Positions 3,547-7,178 of a stretch of DNA of 7,178 nucleotides are shown in pieces. This DNA comes from Thermoanaerobaculales bacterium (GTDB lineage: Bacteria; Acidobacteriota; Thermoanaerobaculia; Thermoanaerobaculales; Sulfomarinibacteraceae), in NCBI GenBank assembly GCA_029932545.1, contig JAOZPW010000204.1, positions 1 through 7,178 of the forward strand, in the 5' to 3' direction. A program made the position numbers and the translations under genes. How positions within the stretch are numbered: the stretch's first letter is position 1; each line of letters begins with the position of its first letter. The notes under the pieces are model-generated. The model saw only the letters and a list, made by a program, of their open reading frames with translations. It made no database searches and was not told the origin of the DNA.

Positions 3547-5301
3547 ATGCCCATTTTGGTGATCTTGGCCAACTTCGTCGCCACCGTAGTGATGATTGCG
3601 ATCTTGACTGCCTCCGGGGCACGGATCCGCCGATGGCTTCGTTTGCCATCCAGTCCATCCGACCGATGGGCGGTGGATCTGGTGATCGGGGCCGGCCTCT
3701 GCTGCCTGTGGATCCTGGCATTGGGCCTCGTCGACCTGCTGCAACCTGGAGTCCTCATTTCAGGAATCGTTGCACAGGCCGTGATCGGTCGCTGGCGCCA
3801 AAACCGGCGGCCGTGGCGGCCCCTGCTCTTCGCCGCAGCGGCGGGATTACCCAACCTGATCATCGCCGCGGGACCGCCGCATTTCTACGACGCCATGGTC
3901 TACCACCTGGGTCTTCCATGGCAGGCACTTCTCGAAGGCGGATGGACGGCCCACCCCGAGAACCTCTTTTCCGCCTTCCCTCCCCTGGCTCAAATGACTG
4001 CAGTCCCCGCTCTGGCCCTCGAACTCTTCAGGGTTCCCGGTCTGCTCCACTGGTGGGCCTGGGCGGCCGCCGCCGTTGCGGCTGGTGGTCTCGCCCGCCG
4101 CATTGGGGCTTCACGATCGGTTGGGTATTTGGTGACGGCTGCGGCGATGCTTCTGCCCATCACCCCGCTGGTGCCGGGCTTTCCGGCCGCTGAGGGGTGG
4201 TTCCTGGCGGCTTTGATTCCTGCTGTAGGGGCCGGGTTGACCCAGCGTCACCGGCAGTCGTCCGTTGTCTTGATGCTGATGCTCCTGGGGCTGGCGGCGG
4301 CAACTCGCGTGCAGGGATTGGGATGGTTGGTGATCCTCCTCAGCCTGAGAATTGCTTCAACTCGTAGACCTGCCTTCCTACTTCGCGGCTTTGGTCTCCT
4401 ACTGCTGGGCTCATCACCCTGGTGGCTCAAGAACCTGATCCTGCTCGGCGATCCCCTGGCGCCGATCTTCTGGAGTCGAGAGGGCATGGAGACGTTGTGG
4501 CGCGACGGCGGCGCCTTGATGAAAATGGGTCTCTCACCTGCAGGCCTGGTGGGAAGACTGCCGACACTGCTGTCCCGCCTGACGCCCGCAATCCTGCCGA
4601 CGATGACTGCTGCAGGCCTCGCCTCGCTCTCCGTTCGCAGGAGCCGTCCCATCTTTGCGGCCGCTTTACTGGGTATGGCTGCGTGGGCGGCAACCGGCGC
4701 CCTGCCCCGCTTCTTCGCACCCACCCTGCTCCTGTTTATCATCACCGCGTCGTGCTGGGGTCGGGGACGGATCTTCCGCTTTGCAGCGATCATTGTGGTC
4801 GGCGGCAACCTCGCGCTGGGCCTGGCCATCCAGAGCCGCTGGCTGACGCTGGTTCACCCCTTGGATCTGTTCGAAAAGAGCTTCATCGAGGCTGCCCCTC
4901 TCGTCGCCCCCAGTCCACCGTTCGCAGCCTACCGGGCTCTCGACGAGGCACTGGCGCCTGAGGCCACGATCCTCCTGATCGCCGAACCTAGAATATTCGG
5001 AGTCCCCAGACCGGTGATCGCTCCGTCCCAACACGATCCATCACCCCTGAGAACCCTCTGCGAAGGGGATGCACCACCCTCGTCGTTCTCCGGAATCCTC
5101 CGTCAACAAGGCATCACTCACCTGGTAATCAACGATGGCGAATTGACTCGGTTGGGCGGCAACTATCCCGTCGCCCCGTGGAAGACTGCCCGAGGCGAGG
5201 CCCGCTGGTGGGCGTTCATCCGCTCTCTGGGCGAACCGGTCGCCGAGAAGGACGGCGTGAGGACCTACCGCCTCCCCCTGGAATCCCAACATCCCGGCTG
5301 A
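3547..5301 (+). CDS. Polytopic GT-C-like membrane glycosyltransferase
   Basis: The 584-residue protein is mostly hydrophobic up to about residue 428, with many membrane segments (for example 2-22, 42-66, 91-108, and the last about 410-428). A soluble C-terminal part of about 155 residues follows. After an early membrane segment comes HFYDAMVYHLGLP (112-124), the Asp-centred YD-x-x-x-YH motif typical of the first extracytoplasmic loop of GT-C enzymes (ArnT, PMT, GT39 and relatives). These use polyprenyl-phosphate sugars outside the membrane. The tail contains QGITHLVINDGEL (521-533), a pattern common at the end of such proteins. Donor and acceptor are unknown. The start at 3547 begins the first membrane segment and follows a TATCAT box. 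In-frame codons upstream would translate the C-rich repeat. No polysaccharide gene cluster surrounds it. The stop lies 10 bases from the convergent fetB stop. Confidence 0.82.
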   Translation: MPILVILANFVATVVMIAILTASGARIRRWLRLPSSPSDRWAVDLVIGAGLCCLWILALGLVDLLQPGVLISGIVAQAVIGRWRQNRRPWRPLLFAAAAGLPNLIIAAGPPHFYDAMVYHLGLPWQALLEGGWTAHPENLFSAFPPLAQMTAVPALALELFRVPGLLHWWAWAAAAVAAGGLARRIGASRSVGYLVTAAAMLLPITPLVPGFPAAEGWFLAALIPAVGAGLTQRHRQSSVVLMLMLLGLAAATRVQGLGWLVILLSLRIASTRRPAFLLRGFGLLLLGSSPWWLKNLILLGDPLAPIFWSREGMETLWRDGGALMKMGLSPAGLVGRLPTLLSRLTPAILPTMTAAGLASLSVRRSRPIFAAALLGMAAWAATGALPRFFAPTLLLFIITASCWGRGRIFRFAAIIVVGGNLALGLAIQSRWLTLVHPLDLFEKSFIEAAPLVAPSPPFAAYRALDEALAPEATILLIAEPRIFGVPRPVIAPSQHDPSPLRTLCEGDAPPSSFSGILRQQGITHLVINDGELTRLGGNYPVAPWKTARGEARWWAFIRSLGEPVAEKDGVRTYRLPLESQHPG

Positions 5302-5311
5302 GAGCGCTCAA

Positions 5312-6100
5312 TCACCTCAGTTGTTCGACCTTCAGCCGGCCGTCGGCAGCAACCAGACGGCGGGCTGCGGCGGTGGCGATCAACATCGAACCCATGGCGT
5401 TGGCGGCCGCGAGGGTGAACATGATGACGATCTGGTAGGCCACTGCCTGCATCGGTGGAGCGCCGGCGAGGATCTGACCGGTCATCATGCCCGGAAGGGC
5501 CACGATGCCGGCAGCAGCCATGATGTTGGTGACGGGAATCATGCCGGTTCTGACCGCCGCACGAATCGGTTCCCTCAGGGCCTCGGAGCGTGTTGCCCCG
5601 AAGACCAGGCGTAACTCGACCTCGTGACGACGGGCCGAGAGATGCTCCAGGAGTCTCTCCAAACAGAGTGATACTCCGTTGAGCGAGTTGCCCAGAATCA
5701 TGCCCAACAATGGAATGACGTACTGCGGGTCATACCAGGGCTGCACACCGACGACGACCTGTGTGACGACGGCGCCGACAACCAGGCATGTGGCCCCCAT
5801 CGCCAAGAGGCTGTCCCAGCGCATGCCGCGATAGGCCCGGGTCGAGCGGTTCGAGGCCTCCCGGCCGGCGAAGAGGATCATCACCGCAAGGATTGCCAGG
5901 ACCACGATCGGACGTCTCAGTGCAAATACTCTTTCCAGGATCAGACCGACCAGACCCAGTTGCACAACAGTTCGAGCGGCTGACAATGCCAAACGCTTTT
6001 CGATATCTAGGCGCATCGCCAAAGAGACCAGGCCGGCAGCCAGTACCAGCACCGTGGCAACCAGAAGATCAACCGGTGTCAGTTGAATCAGGTCAGTCAT
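5312..6100 (-). CDS. fetB: Iron-export ABC transporter permease FetB (UPF0014)
   Basis: The 262-residue protein has the usual FetB length, about seven hydrophobic segments and family landmarks: ARTVVQLGLVGLIL (42-55), PLLGMILGNSLNGVSL (about 131-146), the cytoplasmic coupling-region RLVFGATRSEAL and the run ALPGMMTGQILAGAPPMQAV followed by YQIVIMF. In Escherichia coli FetAB (formerly YbbL-YbbM) exports iron and helps resist oxidative stress. Here it should act as the membrane half of the same transporter. The ATG overlaps the fetA stop (ATGA, 6100-6097) and has no good ribosome binding site, so translation by termination-reinitiation after FetA is likely. No terminator separates it from the convergent glycosyltransferase gene. 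A different metal substrate cannot be excluded. Confidence 0.93.
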   Translation of the reverse strand: MTDLIQLTPVDLLVATVLVLAAGLVSLAMRLDIEKRLALSAARTVVQLGLVGLILERVFALRRPIVVLAILAVMILFAGREASNRSTRAYRGMRWDSLLAMGATCLVVGAVVTQVVVGVQPWYDPQYVIPLLGMILGNSLNGVSLCLERLLEHLSARRHEVELRLVFGATRSEALREPIRAAVRTGMIPVTNIMAAAGIVALPGMMTGQILAGAPPMQAVAYQIVIMFTLAAANAMGSMLIATAAARRLVAADGRLKVEQLR

Positions 6101-6756
6101 GCGGCGGTCAATCTTTCCGACTCAAGGCACATGCGGCGGTCTGCGCCTCTGCCCATTGCAGGATCGTGCAATACGCATAAGACGGCGTGGCCCGGCAACC
6201 GCGCATGCTCCCGCAGAAGATCGAAGCACCGCGAAGCGCGAGGCCCGTCCAGGCCGGACAGCGGTTCATCGGCCAACAAGACCGCCGGCGCCCACAGAAG
6301 GGCCCGAACGATGGCCAAACGGTGGCGCTCTCCTCCCGACAGGGTCGATGCCTGGCGATCCAGGGCAATAGTGTTCAGGCCGACCTCCTCCAGGAGCTCT
6401 CCGGCCCTCTCGCCGTCAAAGACACGCTCGCCCGCAGACTCAAACTCATAGGGGAAATTCAGGTTTTCAAGCACCGAACCCGGGATGATCGGTGCATCCT
6501 GCATCAGGAGATTGACCTCCGACCGCCATCCGGGGAGTTCCTTCCCATCCCACCGGCGACCTCCCAGTTTCCTCGTGACCCCCTCGGAAGGCGCCAACCC
6601 GGCGATTTGTCGCAACAAGGTGCTCTTGCCTCCGCCCGACGGTCCTTCTAAAACGGTCAGACACTCGTCGTCAAGGGCCACCGTCACTGCGGAGTACAAA
6701 CGGCGTCCCTCACCATCTTCAGCACTCAGGGGTCCGCATCGAAGCAAGATTGCCAT
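6097..6756 (-). CDS. fetA: Iron-export ABC transporter ATP-binding protein FetA
   Basis: The 219-residue protein is a complete nucleotide-binding domain: Walker A GPSGGGKST (38-46), Q-loop Gln86 in MQDAPIIPGSV, signature LSGGE (139-143), Walker B AVLLADEP (158-165), D-loop SGLD (167-170) and switch His197 in VLHDP. Length matches E. coli FetA (about 225). The subfamily call rests on the Q-loop context (QDAPIIPGSVLENL) and, above all, on the overlapping fetB. It hydrolyses ATP on the cytoplasmic face to power iron efflux through FetB. The start follows a TACACT box by exactly 6 bases with no Shine-Dalgarno sequence, suggesting a leaderless bicistronic fetAB mRNA. No Fur-like or other operator is recognisable near the promoter. 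Confidence 0.93.
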   Translation of the reverse strand: MAILLRCGPLSAEDGEGRRLYSAVTVALDDECLTVLEGPSGGGKSTLLRQIAGLAPSEGVTRKLGGRRWDGKELPGWRSEVNLLMQDAPIIPGSVLENLNFPYEFESAGERVFDGERAGELLEEVGLNTIALDRQASTLSGGERHRLAIVRALLWAPAVLLADEPLSGLDGPRASRCFDLLREHARLPGHAVLCVLHDPAMGRGADRRMCLESERLTAA

Positions 6757-6762
6757 TGGAGC

Positions 6763-6768
6763 AGTGTA
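6763..6768 (-). promoter_or_regulatory. -10 box TACACT of a leaderless fetAB mRNA
   Basis: On the minus strand TACACT is followed by gctcca and the fetA ATG, the same 6-base spacing as at three other genes of the window. No Shine-Dalgarno sequence and no clear -35 box are visible. The DNA just upstream (6772-6798, atcagctgtcagcgaccagct) resembles the low-complexity agctgtcagc repeats seen in other genomes. Confidence 0.7.
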
Positions 6769-6825
6769 GAGCCATCAGCTGTCAGCGACCAGCTATTCAA
6801 TGATCCCGATGACGGGCATTCATCC

Positions 6826-7038
6826 GAGCCTCTTGCAAAAATCAATCGGCACGATGCGGGCCGGGCAATCGCGCTCCCACCGCGAAACCTGGGCACCGTA
6901 AATGGAGCGCGGGGCTCTGAGCCCCCGCTGATCCCTTTGTGATCTCATGCCTGCGGCATGGTCGCCCTGCCGGGCGACACGCGATGTCCCAACCCCGCAA
7001 CGAGAGCCCCCTCGATTCGCCTTTTTTGCAAGAGGCTC
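6826..7038. repeat. 213-base inverted-repeat element (MITE-like)
   Basis: Perfect 16-bp terminal inverted repeats, GAGCCTCTTGCAAAAA (6826-6841) and its complement (7023-7038), enclose 181 bases. Inside are three hairpins: GCGGGG/CCCCGC with a bulge (6909-6928), CATGCC-TGC-GGCATG (6946-6960) and, directly abutting, GTCGCCC-TGCC-GGGCGAC (6961-6978). There is no transposase. A 75-codon minus-strand frame across it lacks any recognisable motif and a credible start signal. Heptamers TTCATCC lie immediately left (6819-6825) and 4 bases to the right (7043-7049), so insertion into a heptamer tract, or a 7-bp duplication, is possible. Size and structure fit a nonautonomous mobile element or a large dispersed repeat. 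Without a second copy this is unproven. Confidence 0.6.
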
Positions 7039-7042
7039 ATCT

Positions 7043-7056
7043 TTCATCCTTCATCC
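7043..7056 (+). repeat. Tandem heptamer TTCATCC x2
   Basis: Two head-to-tail copies of TTCATCC (7043-7049 and 7050-7056) lie just beyond the inverted-repeat element. A third copy abuts its left end at 6819-6825. They resemble the short heptamer repeats of several bacterial genomes. Confidence 0.65.
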
Positions 7057-7067
7057 TTGAGTTTCGG

Positions 7068-7073
7068 TACAAT
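7068..7073 (+). promoter_or_regulatory. -10 box TACAAT of a leaderless lipoprotein mRNA
   Basis: TACAAT, 6 bases (cacctg), then ATG at 7080, with no Shine-Dalgarno sequence. It is the fourth instance of the same arrangement. The region 20-30 bases upstream is the heptamer repeat, and no -35 box is evident. Confidence 0.7.
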
Positions 7074-7079
7074 CACCTG

Positions 7080-7178
7080 ATGGATGTCGTTCGCCACTCC
7101 GTAGTTCTTGTCCTCACTCTCTTGGTCAGTCTCGTATCCTGCAAACCGGCGCCTCCTCCGATCGATGCGGCCTACTCA
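7080..7178 (+). CDS. Lipoprotein, N-terminal part only (cut by window end)
   Basis: Only the first 33 codons are present. They form a type II signal peptide: a short basic start (MDVVRHS), a hydrophobic core (VVLVLTLLVSL) and a lipobox LVSC with the acylated cysteine at residue 21. A proline-rich tether (KPAPPPIDAAYS) follows. The protein should be exported, lipidated and anchored to a membrane. What the mature domain does cannot be told from this fragment. The start is supported by the hydrophobic leader and by the TACAAT box 6 bases upstream. Confidence 0.78.
   Translation, partial: MDVVRHSVVLVLTLLVSLVSCKPAPPPIDAAYS

Noticed and set aside
3257..3744. Gly/Arg/Glu-rich minus-strand reading frames and Pro/Ser-rich plus-strand frames across the C-rich tract
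   Set aside because: They are direct translations of a homopyrimidine tandem repeat, with no start signal or family resemblance.
6820..7047. 75-codon minus-strand frame inside the inverted-repeat element
   Set aside because: It spans both terminal repeats and all internal hairpins, with no motif or credible initiation signal.

Overview
The window is GC-rich bacterial chromosome with ordinary housekeeping and accessory genes separated by repeat-laden intergenic DNA. There is no rRNA, tRNA, CRISPR array, transposase or phage gene. I cannot name the species. Leaderless genes with a TANNNT box right in front of the ATG, a sigma-54-type promoter, a type II lipoprotein signal and widely shared low-complexity repeats (cgcaaagacgcaaag, ctcccctg, ttcatcc) suggest a non-proteobacterial lineage such as Acidobacteriota or a similar environmental phylum. 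This is an inference.

Layout. Bases 1-442 hold two repeat copies, a broken C-terminal fragment resembling a MOSC-domain protein (190-327) and a rho-independent terminator (394-421) for the minus-strand operon that follows. That operon (1901 down to 443) appears to start at a sigma-54 (-24/-12) promoter (about 1921-1937). It reads through a 29-30 codon small ORF with a good ribosome binding site, then two collinear 219-residue membrane-anchored paralogs of glycine-cleavage H protein. Both paralogs lack the lipoyl lysine. A strong hairpin lies between them. The 350-base gap 1902-2251 carries this promoter and a possible upstream activator site on one strand, and the promoter of the next gene on the other.

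On the plus strand follow a DAGK/YegS-type lipid kinase (2252-3139), a 407-base repeat region (3140-3546) and a multi-spanning GT-C-like membrane glycosyltransferase (3547-5301). The glycosyltransferase converges with a minus-strand fetAB iron-export ABC transporter operon (6756-5312), leaving 10 bases between stop codons. The last 400 bases contain a 213-base inverted-repeat element (6826-7038), heptamer repeats and the start of a lipoprotein gene (7080 to the window end).

Two modes of expression stand out. Four transcription units (lipid kinase, glycosyltransferase, fetA, lipoprotein) have a TANNNT hexamer exactly 6 bases upstream of the ATG and no Shine-Dalgarno sequence, as expected of leaderless mRNAs. 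The H-protein-like operon instead has strong GGAGG sites and a sigma-54 promoter. The most interesting system is this operon: duplicated, tethered H-like proteins without the lipoylation residue, preceded by an ATGA-coupled small peptide.
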